A stretch of DNA of 31,591 bases from CAZOWL01 sp964583605 (GTDB lineage Bacteria > Pseudomonadota > Gammaproteobacteria > Chromatiales > Chromatiaceae), in the NCBI GenBank assembly GCA_964583605.1, contig CAZOWL010000049.1:1-31591 (forward strand). Reading direction: 5' to 3'. A program made the translations under genes and the position numbers. The notes beneath the pieces were generated by a model. The model was not told the DNA's origin. It searched no databases and saw nothing but the letters and a program-made list of their open reading frames with translations. Each line of letters opens with the position of its first letter. Within the stretch, counting starts at the first letter, position 1. Below are positions 1 to 8,195 of the stretch, piece after piece.

Positions 1-153
1 TTCTGAGTCCAGCACCGGTAGGGTCAGCTGAATCTGCGCCCGTGAACGGTTACCTCATATTGCATCTCCCAGAGCCTGTGCCTCGGACGCCAGATGCCGC
101 CGGCATTCTTGACCTTGGGACGCGGGCGTCAGATCCCCCATGTAACGCCAGGT

Positions 154-459
154 CTAGCTCTTCGAGAGCTGTGCGACTTTTGGCCGTGGCTTCTGCCTTG
201 CTTGCCACACGTCATAGGCCATCTGCTGACCGAGCCAGAGCTCGGCGCGCCCGCCGCGCTCGGTGCCGAGCCATGCCTCAAGGCGCAGGGCCATGTCAGG
301 CGACATTGCGGCACGCCCATTGAACACGCGAGACAAGGCGGCTCGGGTCACGCCAAGATGCCGAGCGGACTCGGTGATGGTGAGCCCAAGCGCGGGCAAC
401 ACGTCGTCGCGCAAGGTCTCTCCGGGATGGGGAGGGTTGTGCATGTCGCTCATGATCAT
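154..459 (-). CDS. higA: HigA-like XRE-family antitoxin
   Basis: A 101-residue protein with the HigA layout. It has a short N-terminal arm with the PHPGE motif, then a helix-turn-helix (about residues 28-55, ITESARHLGVTRAALSRVFN), and a helical C-terminus. In this family the antitoxin binds and neutralises HigB and represses its own promoter. It lies 22 bases downstream of higB on the same strand, in the toxin-first order typical of higBA. The start at 459 is the first of three nearby ATG codons; 444 (MHNPPHPG) is an equally good choice because many homologues begin there. A short perfect hairpin overlaps the stop codon (156-170) but lacks a T tract. Family assignment is firm; activity is inferred. 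Confidence 0.88.
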   Translation of the reverse strand: MIMSDMHNPPHPGETLRDDVLPALGLTITESARHLGVTRAALSRVFNGRAAMSPDMALRLEAWLGTERGGRAELWLGQQMAYDVWQARQKPRPKVAQLSKS

Positions 460-481
460 TGCCTAGCGCCTAGCCTGGCGC

Positions 482-760
482 CTAGTGATCGTCTTGGTAA
501 TCGACAAGAACCGCGTCTTCGCCCTCGAAGACGAAGGTCAGGCGCCAGTTGCCGCTGACCCAGACGGCCCAGTGTTCGGCCAGATCCGCCGAGAGCGGAT
601 GCAGCTTCCAGCCGGGCAGGTTCATGTCCTGAGGGGAAGCGGCTACGTCCAACCGCGCCAATTGGCGCCGGAGCTTCGGGGCGTGGGTGGCCTGGATGCC
701 GGCCTTCGATCCGGTCTCGAAGGAGCGCTGAAGCCCTTTGTGCCTGAATTGCTTGATCAC
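482..760 (-). CDS. higB: HigB/RelE-type toxin
   Basis: A 92-residue protein of the HigB branch of the RelE/ParE fold, which in studied members is a ribosome-dependent mRNA interferase. The C-terminal stretch GNWRLTFVFEGEDAVLVDYQDDH carries the conserved core of the family (NWR, F-F strand, VDYxDxH). It starts with GTG at 760. No strong Shine-Dalgarno sequence sits directly upstream; a purine-rich GAGGAG lies too far away, on the far side of the operator. It is the first gene of a two-gene unit with higA. A 9-base GGCGCCTAG occurs on both sides of the gene (477-485 and 801-809), possibly a footprint of its insertion. Confidence 0.88.
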   Translation of the reverse strand: MIKQFRHKGLQRSFETGSKAGIQATHAPKLRRQLARLDVAASPQDMNLPGWKLHPLSADLAEHWAVWVSGNWRLTFVFEGEDAVLVDYQDDH

Positions 761-764
761 ACGG

Positions 765-1037
765 CTAAGTGTATAGCTGCGCTATACTCTCCTCAAGCGG
801 GGCGCCTAGGTGGCCGTTGGCGACGGTACCCTCGAGCCCCACCGACTCGCCGTTGCGCAGCACCAGCTCGACCTCGGTGTGGGGCACGCCGCACAGCTCG
901 ATCAGGTGCCGCACCGGGGCCGGCGCGACGAAGGCGACCGCTCTGTCCCGGCCGCGCCGCGCGGCGGGCAGGAAGTCGCTCAGCTCGGCATAGGAGCGCA
1001 GCGTCGCGGTGGCCAAGGGTGCCCGCTCACTCCTCAC
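765..1037 (-). pseudogene. Truncated ubiquitin-like Mut7-C N-terminal domain protein
   Basis: The stretch ATLRSYAELSDFLPAARRG ... VRHLIELCGVPHTEVELVLRNGESVGLE matches the ThiS/MoaD-like ubiquitin domain (Ub-Mut7C) that heads Mut7-C RNase-family proteins. Full members continue with a DGDRxxVYP segment and then a PIN-like RNase domain of well over 100 residues. Here the similarity fades after about residue 70, and the frame runs into the higBA operator and stops at 765, so the RNase part is missing. The reading frame overlaps the end of atpB; a TTG at 1016 matches the family start better than the GTG at 1037. It occupies the slot where a V-type operon would normally carry subunit D. Probably non-functional. 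Confidence 0.6.
771..787. promoter_or_regulatory. Palindromic higBA operator
   Basis: Perfect inverted repeat GTATAGC-TGC-GCTATAC, 11 bases upstream of the higB start. Its position and symmetry fit the binding site for the HigA dimer or HigBA complex. The TATAC half-site could also serve as part of the -10 box, which would allow autorepression. Function is inferred; the repeat is seen directly. Confidence 0.6.
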
Positions 1038-2406
1038 CCTGGTGGTACTTGGCGAGGTCCGTCTCGCTGACGCGGGTGAGGAGGTCGCGCGGGAACATCG
1101 ACATCAGCTCCCACGCGAGGTTCAGCGTCGCCTCGATGCTGCGGTCCTCGGCCTCGCCTTGGCCGACGAAGCGGGTGTCGAAGGCATCGGCAAACTTGAG
1201 GAAGCGGCGGTCGCGCTCGGATAGCTCGTCGGCGCCGATGATCGAGGCCAGGTTGCGGGTCTCCTGGGCCCGGGCGTAGAGGGCGTAGAGCTGCGCGGCG
1301 ACGCGCGGGTGGTCCTCACGGGTATCGTCCTTGCCGATGCCGTCCTTCATCAGCCGCGAGAGGGAAGGCGAGATATGCACCGGCGGGTAGATGCCGCGGT
1401 TGTGCAGGTCGCGCGATAGGACGATCTGGCCCTCGGTGATGTAGCCGGTCAGGTCCGGGATCGGATGGGTGATGTCGTCGGAGGGCATACTGACGACCGG
1501 CATCATCGTGATCGAGCCGTGCCGCTCGTGGATCCGTCCGCAGCGCTCGTAGATCTCGGCGAGGTCGGAGTAGAGATAGCCGGGGTAGCCCTTGCGCGCG
1601 GGGACATCGCCCTTGGCCGTTGCGACCTCGCGCAGGGCCTCGGCGTAGTAGGTCATGTCGGTCATCACCACGAGCACGTGGCGGTCGAGGTCATAGGCCA
1701 GGTACTCGGCGACCGTCAGCGCCGTGCGCGGGAGGATCAGGCGCTCGACCGGCGGATCGTCGGCCAGGTTGATGAACATGACGACGTTGCGCAGCACGCC
1801 GGATGAGGCCAGCTCGTCGCGGAAGAACTTGGCATCGGCGTAGGAGACGCCCATCGCGGCGAAGACGATCGAGAAGCTGGTCTCCTCGTCCTTGAGCTTG
1901 GCCTGGCGCACGATCTGGGCCGCCAGACGATTGTGCGGCAGCCCGGAGCCCGTGAAGATCGGCAGCTTCTGCCCTCGCACCAGCGAGTTCAGGCCGTCGA
2001 TCGTCGAGATGCCGGTCTGGATGAACTCGCGCGGATAGGTCCGTGCGGCGGGATTGATCGCCGAGCCGGCCACCGAGCGGCGCGTGTTGGAGAGGATCGG
2101 CGGGCGGCCGTCGCGGGGCTCGCCGAGGCCGTTGAGCTCGCGGCCGAGCAGCTCGGGTGAGAGGGCGATCTCGACCGGCTCGTCGAGGAAGCGTACCCAG
2201 GTCTCGGTCAGGTTGAGGTCTTCGGTGCCCTCGAAGACCAGGATCAGCACCTCGTCGTCCGACGCCCTGATCACCTGGCCGTGGCGCGTCCCACCGGTAT
2301 GGTCCGTGATCCGCACGCGATCGCCGAAGGCGACCCCGGGCGTGTCCTCGAGCACCAGCAGCCCGCCGCGCGCCTCGCTAGCGGTGCGGTATTCCTTGAT
2401 GCTCAT
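1027..2406 (-). CDS. atpB: V/A-type ATPase subunit B (non-catalytic)
   Basis: 459 residues, normal for V/A-type B subunits. B alternates with catalytic A in the A3B3 head and supplies the residues that complete each nucleotide site. Instead of a Walker A motif it has FTGSGLPHN (about residues 151-158), the family signature in the degenerate P-loop position. The segment SPSLSRLMKDGIGKDDTREDH carries the conserved arginines near the catalytic interface. The ATG at 2406 overlaps the stop of atpA (ATGA), indicating translational coupling. This is the only B gene in the window: the second, divergent operon goes straight from A to D. No subunit D follows this gene. Confidence 0.95.
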   Translation of the reverse strand: MSIKEYRTASEARGGLLVLEDTPGVAFGDRVRITDHTGGTRHGQVIRASDDEVLILVFEGTEDLNLTETWVRFLDEPVEIALSPELLGRELNGLGEPRDGRPPILSNTRRSVAGSAINPAARTYPREFIQTGISTIDGLNSLVRGQKLPIFTGSGLPHNRLAAQIVRQAKLKDEETSFSIVFAAMGVSYADAKFFRDELASSGVLRNVVMFINLADDPPVERLILPRTALTVAEYLAYDLDRHVLVVMTDMTYYAEALREVATAKGDVPARKGYPGYLYSDLAEIYERCGRIHERHGSITMMPVVSMPSDDITHPIPDLTGYITEGQIVLSRDLHNRGIYPPVHISPSLSRLMKDGIGKDDTREDHPRVAAQLYALYARAQETRNLASIIGADELSERDRRFLKFADAFDTRFVGQGEAEDRSIEATLNLAWELMSMFPRDLLTRVSETDLAKYHQGEE

Positions 2407-4199
2407 CGACCCTCCCCGGCCTTGGCGTATTCGAGCCGCAAGCTGTCGAAGGCCTGCTCCACCTCGGTGCGGAAGGCCGCGATCTCGTCGAGCTGGTCAC
2501 TGCTGTAGAGCGACTTGATCCGCCGCGCCCGCGATATGAAGGGCAGCGATTGCACCTCGGACACCGGCACGCCCTGGGCGACCAGCTCTGAGCCCTTGTC
2601 GTAGATCGCCAGCACAAGGTCGAGGAGGGCGAATTGCTTGCGCGGTGAGCAGAAGGTATCGATCTCATCGAGGGCGCTCTGCTGCAGGATGCCTTCCTTG
2701 ATCAGCGCGGCCCCCTCGAGATCCCAGCGCTGGTCGTCCGAGAGGGCCTCGGGTCCGACCAGATTGACGATCCGTGACAGCTCGGCATCACGGCTCAACA
2801 GCGCCAGGGCCTGCGTGCGTCTTGCCTCCCAATGACGGTCGATCTCCTTGTGCCACCACTGGGCGGCGGTCGTGACGTGACCGGAGAAGCTGGTGTCCCA
2901 ATCGATCGACGGGTAGTGGCGCGCGTCGGCGAGCTCTTTGGACAGGGCCCAGAAGGTCTCGATGATGTCCTTGGTGTGACTCGTCACCGGCTCGGAGAAG
3001 TCCCCACCGGGCGGGGAGACGGCCCCGATGAGGGTCACCGAGCCGGGTGCGCCGGCGCAGGTCTCGACCCGCCCGGCGCGCTCGTAGACGGCGGCGAGCC
3101 GCGAGGCCAGATAGGCCGGGTAGCCCTCCTCGACCGGCATCTGGCCGAGCCGCCCGGAGACCTCGCGTAGCGCCTCGGCCCAGCGGCTCGTCGAATCGGC
3201 GAGCATGACGACGTCGTAGCCCATGTCACGGTAGTACTCGGCCATCGTGATCCCAACGTACACGGACGCCTCGCGGGCAACGACCGGCATGTTCGAGGTA
3301 TTGGCGACCAGCAGCGTGCGCTCCATCAGCTTGCGGCCGGTGTAGGGGTCATCGAGCTGAGGGAAGCTCTCGAGCACGTCGACCAGCTCATTGCCGCGCT
3401 CGCCGCAGCCGACATAGATCACGATGTCGGCGTTCGACCAACGGGCGATCTGCTGCTGGACGACCGTCTTGCCGGCACCGAAGGGGCCGGGCACGGCCCC
3501 CTTGCCGCCCTTGAGCAGTGGGAAGAAGCTGTCGATGACCCGTTGACCCGTGATCAAGGGCGCGACGCCGTCGTCGCGCCGGGCGTAGGGGCGGGGCTTG
3601 CGCACCGGCCAGCGGTGATAGAGGCAGAGATGCTGACTGTGGTCGCGCTCATCGCGGACCCGGGCGATGGTCGCCTCGACGTCATAGTCGCCGGCTGGGG
3701 CGATCTCCTCGAGCTCGCCATGCATGCGGGGCGGCACGAGGATGCGGTGTTGAATCGTCGTGGTCTCCTGGACAGTGCCGAGGACTGTGCCGCCGATGAC
3801 CCGGGTGCCGGGCTCGAGGTCGGGGCTGGGCTCGAACTCCCAGACCTTGCTGCGATCGAGTGCCGGCACGTCAATGCCGCGGCGGATATAGTCGCCCGAC
3901 ACCAAAGCGATCTGCTCGAGCGGCCGCTGCACGCCGTCGAAGATGCCGCCCATGAGTCCCGGTCCGAGCTCGACCGATAACGGCCAGCCGAGGCCGACCG
4001 CCGGCTCGCCGGGCCGAACGCCGTCGGTCGACTCGTAGGTCTGAACGATGGCCTGGTCTCCCTTCAGCGAGATCACCTCGCCAAAGAGTCCGAACTCGCC
4101 GATCTTGACCTGCTCGCCGCTGCGGATGCCGGGTAGGTCGATGGTGACGATGGGTCCGTTGATGTCGCGGATGGTGCCGGCTCGCTGCCTCTCGCTCAT
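2403..4199 (-). CDS. atpA: V/A-type ATPase subunit A (catalytic), copy 1
   Basis: 598 residues. Catalytic subunit of the rotary head, which hydrolyses or makes ATP. Visible motifs are an N-terminal beta barrel (GTIRDINGPIVTI), the bulge region, the Walker A motif GPFGAGKT (residues 238-245), the catalytic glutamate in VGCGERGNE (GER 266-268), and VMLADSTSRWAEALREVSGRLG (about 331-352). The start at 4199 (MSERQRAG) is chosen because the open frame upstream reads as a shadow of atpE; it sits 4 bases after the atpE stop. The gene overlaps atpB at its 3' end. The divergent operon carries a second A of identical length with a variant P-loop. Confidence 0.95.
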   Translation of the reverse strand: MSERQRAGTIRDINGPIVTIDLPGIRSGEQVKIGEFGLFGEVISLKGDQAIVQTYESTDGVRPGEPAVGLGWPLSVELGPGLMGGIFDGVQRPLEQIALVSGDYIRRGIDVPALDRSKVWEFEPSPDLEPGTRVIGGTVLGTVQETTTIQHRILVPPRMHGELEEIAPAGDYDVEATIARVRDERDHSQHLCLYHRWPVRKPRPYARRDDGVAPLITGQRVIDSFFPLLKGGKGAVPGPFGAGKTVVQQQIARWSNADIVIYVGCGERGNELVDVLESFPQLDDPYTGRKLMERTLLVANTSNMPVVAREASVYVGITMAEYYRDMGYDVVMLADSTSRWAEALREVSGRLGQMPVEEGYPAYLASRLAAVYERAGRVETCAGAPGSVTLIGAVSPPGGDFSEPVTSHTKDIIETFWALSKELADARHYPSIDWDTSFSGHVTTAAQWWHKEIDRHWEARRTQALALLSRDAELSRIVNLVGPEALSDDQRWDLEGAALIKEGILQQSALDEIDTFCSPRKQFALLDLVLAIYDKGSELVAQGVPVSEVQSLPFISRARRIKSLYSSDQLDEIAAFRTEVEQAFDSLRLEYAKAGEGR

Positions 4200-4203
4200 G
4201 GTC

Positions 4204-4842
4204 CTACCCGGTGAAGATGTGGCCGGCGTCGAAGCTGCTCGGCAGGAGTCGCTCGAGGATGACCTGAGCGATGCGCGGGCGCAGCCGCGCCAGACGCCCT
4301 TCAAAGGTATTGTCGACGCGGATGCGGTTGTCGAGGCTGCAGACGAGCACGCCGGCGAGGGTATCGATCGGTTCCTCGGCGAGCCGCAGCGAGCGCCCGG
4401 GAACCGCTTGGGCGATGTCGCCCCAGATCCGCACGAGCCGCTGGTGGTCGCGGGCATTGGACCGCACCTGCATCTCGTGCCGCTCGATGCTGCGCGCGGC
4501 GGCGGCGACCGCGGCCTTAAGGAAGGCCAGGTAGGCCATCTCGTCCTGGATGAAGCGCTGCATCCGCTCGCTGAGCCGGCGCTCGACCGACTGCACCAGG
4601 TTCCAGCGCACGCGATCGAGCTGGCTCTGCATCTTGAGCTCGTTGGCTTGAACCTGTTGCCGGTAGGTGCGATCGCCGAAGGCCTTGGCGATGGCCTCCT
4701 CACGGTGCTCGCGCATCCGGCGCTTCTCCGCCGCCTCGCGCAGGATACTGTCGCGGCTGCGCTTGGCCCGTTCGCGATACTGGGCCGCAAGGCGCTCGGC
4801 GCGGGAGAGGATGGCCTGCTCGAGCTCTTCTACCTGATTCAC
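4204..4842 (-). CDS. atpE: V/A-type ATPase subunit E (peripheral stalk), copy 1
   Basis: About 212 residues from the GTG at 4842 (VNQVEELEQAIL). The N-terminal half is highly charged and helical (AERLAAQYRERAKRSRDSILREAAEKRRMREHREEA), the long coiled coil that pairs with the G/H subunit in the peripheral stalk. The globular C-terminal part caps the head. An alternative GTG at 4917 overlaps the atpF stop and would add 25 residues that look non-coding (proline- and serine-rich). The 4842 start matches the beginning of the paralogue at 13729. Position between F and A is standard for bacterial V-type operons. Confidence 0.85.
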   Translation of the reverse strand: MNQVEELEQAILSRAERLAAQYRERAKRSRDSILREAAEKRRMREHREEAIAKAFGDRTYRQQVQANELKMQSQLDRVRWNLVQSVERRLSERMQRFIQDEMAYLAFLKAAVAAAARSIERHEMQVRSNARDHQRLVRIWGDIAQAVPGRSLRLAEEPIDTLAGVLVCSLDNRIRVDNTFEGRLARLRPRIAQVILERLLPSSFDAGHIFTG

Positions 4843-4913
4843 GGCGCGGCGTCCTGTCGGATGACTGAATCGGTGGCTGCTTGTCGTCCCGGCGATCGCG
4901 TGGGTTAAGGGGG

Positions 4914-5267
4914 TCACGGCCGGGTCGGGGTATGCGCGAACACCGCGCTGAGGCGCTCGGCCACCTCGCTGGTCAGCCGCGCGGGACCTCGCAGAGGCGG
5001 CACGGCGATCACGACGATGCGCCCCCCTTCGCGGCGTACCTGCTGCAAGGCCGGGATGTCCGCGGCCATCACGGCGTCGTCGACGATCACGAAGGCATGC
5101 TCGCGCCCGCGCTGCAGGTCCCGCAACACCCGATCGACCTCGCCCGGGTCCGGATCGGGGTGGGCCTCGAAGCCGATCAGCCGGAAGCCGTCGGCGAGAT
5201 GCGCATCGCCGAAGAACAGCATCCGCGTGCCGGGCGGCTGGGCGGTGTCGGTCGTTTGCTCCGCCAT
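4914..5267 (-). CDS. atpF: V/A-type ATPase subunit F (central stalk), copy 1
   Basis: 117 residues. Subunit F binds the D shaft in the central stalk and affects coupling. The core MLFFGDAHLADGFRLIGFEAH has the Rossmann-like first strand and loop typical of the family (GDxxxxxGFRLxG), followed by DDAVMAADIP and IVVIAVPP strands. It has an unusual 14-residue polar N-terminal extension. It lies 7 bases after atpK and immediately before atpE. Its normal partner D is absent from this operon; the only D gene is at 16256. Confidence 0.85.
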   Translation of the reverse strand: MAEQTTDTAQPPGTRMLFFGDAHLADGFRLIGFEAHPDPDPGEVDRVLRDLQRGREHAFVIVDDAVMAADIPALQQVRREGGRIVVIAVPPLRGPARLTSEVAERLSAVFAHTPTRP

Positions 5268-5274
5268 CGGGATG

Positions 5275-5724
5275 TCAGAGCCGGTTGAGCAGCAGGATGC
5301 TCATCACCAGGCCGTAGATCGCGATGCCTTCGGCGAGGCCAAGGAAGATCAGGCTGCGGCCGAGCGCCTCTGGTCGCTCCATGACGGCGGCCAACGAGGC
5401 AGCGCCGATCGGACCGACCGCGATGCCCGCGCCGATCGTCGAGAGGCCCGTTGGGATACCGACTCCGAGTATCGCGAGGCCCATCCCGGTCGACATCTCG
5501 GCGATCGAGGCCCCGGCCTCGGCTGCCTCCTCGGCCAGCACCTCGTTGATGCCGAGCAGAAGGAGCCCGAGCTGGGCGCCGACAAAGACGATCAACTGGG
5601 TCCCAAGGGCCGGTTTGAGCCAAACGGGTGCGCGAAACGTCCCCGCCGGGCGCATCTCCAGCGCGATGCCGGTGACGAGGAGTCCGAGGATGGCGACGGA
5701 CATCAGTGCAACGAGCCAGTACAT
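5275..5724 (-). CDS. atpK: V/A-type ATPase subunit K (membrane rotor ring), copy 1
   Basis: 149-residue proteolipid with four predicted membrane helices (about 3-22, 40-60, 78-103, 122-147), so it is a double hairpin like NtpK of Enterococcus. The ion-binding carboxylate is Glu132 in FLGLAEGIAIYGL of the last helix. The matching site in helix 2 has GAQLG and no acidic residue, so there is one ion site per four helices, the pattern usually linked to ATP-driven pumping. Gly rather than Ser/Thr follows the Glu, which argues mildly for H+ over Na+. Separated from subunit I by an embedded protease-like gene. Confidence 0.92.
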   Translation of the reverse strand: MYWLVALMSVAILGLLVTGIALEMRPAGTFRAPVWLKPALGTQLIVFVGAQLGLLLLGINEVLAEEAAEAGASIAEMSTGMGLAILGVGIPTGLSTIGAGIAVGPIGAASLAAVMERPEALGRSLIFLGLAEGIAIYGLVMSILLLNRL

Positions 5725-5739
5725 GAGCGCTCCGAATCT

Positions 5740-6213
5740 TTATCGCAATCTCACAGGAAATTGGAACCGCAAAGGCGCAACGGGCGGCGCGCCGCTGAGA
5801 GCTACTCCGGGGTCAGCTGGGGTCAGCGTCTTCACGATGACGCTCGGAATGTTCGGGCTCGCCGGGTTGACGGTCACCTGCTGAAGCCGCGCGTTGATGA
5901 CCAGATCCATGTCCTCTAGGGGGATGGCTCCGAGCAGCACACTGTCGCCCAGCACGAGCGCACCAGTGAAGCAGGAGCGGTTCTTAAATCGCACCTGAAT
6001 CGGGCCGACGTATGGCGCCAGGATCGAACGGCCCTCGGCAGTCGTCACCTCGCGCTGCTCCAGCTCATCGAGGCGCAGCTGGATCGCGACGTGCTCCGGG
6101 ATGCACAGGGTGATGGCACCCGAATCCACTAGCGCACGCACGGCGAGGGGATTAAGGGATGGATGTCGCGGATTGCTGAGCTCGATCTCCGCATGTACGA
6201 GGCCCATCGTCAT
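5740..6213 (-). CDS. Clan AA (retropepsin-like) aspartic protease inserted in the ATPase operon
   Basis: 157 residues. MGLVHAEIELSNPR ... AVRALVDSGAITLCIP contains the clan AA active site Asp30-Ser31-Gly32, and VLLGAIPLEDMDLVIN resembles the second conserved strand of these small retropepsin-fold proteins. They are common as accessory genes of unknown role in cyanobacteria and gammaproteobacteria. The C-terminal tail after VNPASPNIPSVIVK (about 35 residues, proline-rich) is longer than I would expect. It lies 28 bases after atpI1 and 15 bases before atpK1 on the same strand, so it would be co-transcribed with the ATPase. An internal ATG at 6207 (MGLVHAEI) is the more likely start. Any substrate is unknown. 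Confidence 0.8.
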   Translation of the reverse strand: MTMGLVHAEIELSNPRHPSLNPLAVRALVDSGAITLCIPEHVAIQLRLDELEQREVTTAEGRSILAPYVGPIQVRFKNRSCFTGALVLGDSVLLGAIPLEDMDLVINARLQQVTVNPASPNIPSVIVKTLTPADPGVALSGAPPVAPLRFQFPVRLR

Positions 6214-6241
6214 CGCTCCTATACTCGGTTCCCGAAGCGGG

Positions 6242-8164
6242 TCACCCGGCTCGCGTCACGCTCGTCGGCGCTCCGCCCCGCCGCAGCCGCAACGGGGCGA
6301 AGGCGTGTCCATCGCCGGAAAAGTAGCGCGAGAAGCCCTCGTAGTACTCCAGCCGCATCACTTGGATCATCACGATGCCGCCCTCGAGCACGAGAATGAA
6401 GAGGTTCCCGAGGATCAGCGTGATGACGGTGCCGAGCGTCCCCAGCATGTCGGCGAGCGTGAAGATGGCGATCGCCAGCGCGGCATGGTTCAGGCTGAAG
6501 GCCGAGACGCGCAGGAATGAGAGCGTATTGGACAGGTAGACGATGACGGTGTCCAGGGTCTCGATGAAGACGATCAGGGCGCGCTCGCCGATCGGCCCTT
6601 CGAGATGGCGCCATTGGTAGGCGGCCAGCGTCGCCAGCGAGGTGACGACGACGAGTCCCGGTAGCCAGCCGAAGCTGCCGCTTGTGGCTAGTCCATAGCC
6701 GCCGGCGAGGAAACCGAGATAGAAGGCCAGGTTCACGGCGCCGTGGGGACCGAAGGTGGCGCCTTCGCGATTGCCCGTGACCAATCGGTTGTAGATGCCG
6801 AGCAGGCAGGCCAGGACGATGAAGCCGATGCCCCAGCCGAGCGCGACCTGCAGCATCAGGATCGGATCATGCAGCGGGGCCATCCAGAGCGCCGGGAGCC
6901 ACGCCAGCTCCTCATAACCGAAGACGCTGCCGAACAGGAGGCCGAAGGCCATCGACGAGCCGCCGGCGGCGATGCCGAACCAGGCAAACTCCTTGAGCTT
7001 GGCCCGTGCGAGCCAGGCGACCATCGCGATCACGGCACCGTGGCCGAGATCGCCGAACATCATCCCGAACATCAGCAGGAAGGTCACGGCGAACAGCGGC
7101 GTCGGGTCGACCTCGCCGTACTCGGGGATGCCATACTGCTTCACCAGCGTCGCGAACGGCTTGAGCCAGCGGTTGCGGGTCGGTACCGTCGGCACCAACC
7201 GGCGCTCCTCGGGTAATGGGTCGCGCATCTCGAGGCTGAGCGGTCCCGTCAGTCCCTCCCGGAGCTGCGTCTCCAGCCCGTCCACCGCACGGGCTGGCAC
7301 CCAGCCGGCGAGGTAGGCCAGATGCCCGGCGCTGCGGATCGAGGGATCGAGCGCCACAAGTGGCTGGACGAGGCGCAAGGTCTGCTCGGCCGCCGCGAGA
7401 CGCTCGGCGATGCCGGCGGCCCAGTCGGCCAGCCGACCAGTCAGCGCCTCCCGCTCCTTGCCGATCGCGTCGCGGCGCGCAGCGAGATGACGGCCGGTCT
7501 CCTCGGGGGAGCGCTCCAGCTCGCGCGGGATCGGCAGGGACTGGAAGCCGGCCGACGCGAGCACCGAGGAGAGCTGTGCCTCGCGCTCACCGCGCGGTCC
7601 GACGATGACGACGTGAGCCTGCTCGCCGCGCACCATGTATGGGTACAGCAGGTGCTCGGCCAGAGCCGTGGCGCCCTCGAGCTGGCGCAGGTTCTCGCGC
7701 GGGACAAGCCCCACGTAGAAATCCAGAAAACGCGTCTTGGTGTGCAGCAGCCCGAGGTCCACCTTGAGCTCGGCAAAGTTGTCCAACGCCGCTTGCTGCT
7801 CGGCAACGAACCTCGCCTCGTCGTCGAGGCGACGGTATTCCTCCTCGTAGCGTGATGCCTCGTGCCAGATCTTGCCCAGCCAATCGTTGAGCGCCTTCAG
7901 CTCCTCGACCGCGACGACCCGAACCTCGGTGAGCTCCGCATCCTCGGCGATGGGGACGAGCCCCGCGATCTTGCTCAGGCGCGCATGCGCCTGCTGGTAG
8001 TTCTCGCGATACGTGTGATCGGCCAGCTCGGCCAGCTGCTCGATGTCAGGGACGCGATGATCCGGGTGAAAGCTTTCACTCTCGGCCAAAGTGAGCGCCG
8101 CCTGCGGTAGATCCTCGGTGAGCATCAGCAGGCGCACATGCTTCATCGCCAGGGGCGTCAGCAT
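6242..8164 (-). CDS. atpI: V/A-type ATPase subunit I (a-type membrane stator), copy 1
   Basis: 640 residues. A soluble N-terminal half with long coiled coils (about 1-340) binds the peripheral stalks. The C-terminal half holds seven or so membrane helices starting near TPLFAVTFLLMFGMMFGDLGHG. The essential stator arginine is Arg552 in NTLSFLRVSAFSLNHAAL, which releases ions from the K ring. Start 8164 has a GGAGG ribosome site nine bases upstream. The gene is intact, unlike its counterpart in the divergent operon. An Arg/Gly-rich tail follows the last helix. Confidence 0.93.
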   Translation of the reverse strand: MLTPLAMKHVRLLMLTEDLPQAALTLAESESFHPDHRVPDIEQLAELADHTYRENYQQAHARLSKIAGLVPIAEDAELTEVRVVAVEELKALNDWLGKIWHEASRYEEEYRRLDDEARFVAEQQAALDNFAELKVDLGLLHTKTRFLDFYVGLVPRENLRQLEGATALAEHLLYPYMVRGEQAHVVIVGPRGEREAQLSSVLASAGFQSLPIPRELERSPEETGRHLAARRDAIGKEREALTGRLADWAAGIAERLAAAEQTLRLVQPLVALDPSIRSAGHLAYLAGWVPARAVDGLETQLREGLTGPLSLEMRDPLPEERRLVPTVPTRNRWLKPFATLVKQYGIPEYGEVDPTPLFAVTFLLMFGMMFGDLGHGAVIAMVAWLARAKLKEFAWFGIAAGGSSMAFGLLFGSVFGYEELAWLPALWMAPLHDPILMLQVALGWGIGFIVLACLLGIYNRLVTGNREGATFGPHGAVNLAFYLGFLAGGYGLATSGSFGWLPGLVVVTSLATLAAYQWRHLEGPIGERALIVFIETLDTVIVYLSNTLSFLRVSAFSLNHAALAIAIFTLADMLGTLGTVITLILGNLFILVLEGGIVMIQVMRLEYYEGFSRYFSGDGHAFAPLRLRRGGAPTSVTRAG

Positions 8165-8195
8165 GCGCGGATACCTCCTGTTGCCGTGCCGGCCT

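Noticed and set aside
156..170. Terminator at the end of higA
   Set aside because: AGCTCT-TCG-AGAGCT is a perfect short hairpin, but no T tract follows on the minus strand and the stem overlaps the coding end.
765..1037. Candidate subunit D gene after atpB
   Set aside because: Its position fits, but the sequence is a truncated ubiquitin-like Mut7-C domain with no long coiled coils and no similarity to the D gene at 16256.
485..1279. Long plus-strand frame of 264 codons
   Set aside because: It runs antisense through higB, the Mut7-C remnant and atpB. The translation is Arg/Pro/Ala-rich with no domain, as expected for a GC-rich shadow frame.
4200..4790. N-terminal extension of atpA1
   Set aside because: The frame stays open upstream of the ATG at 4199, but it overlaps atpE1 in another frame and its translation is Ser/Arg-rich noise. 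The MSERQRAGTIRDINGP start matches the family.
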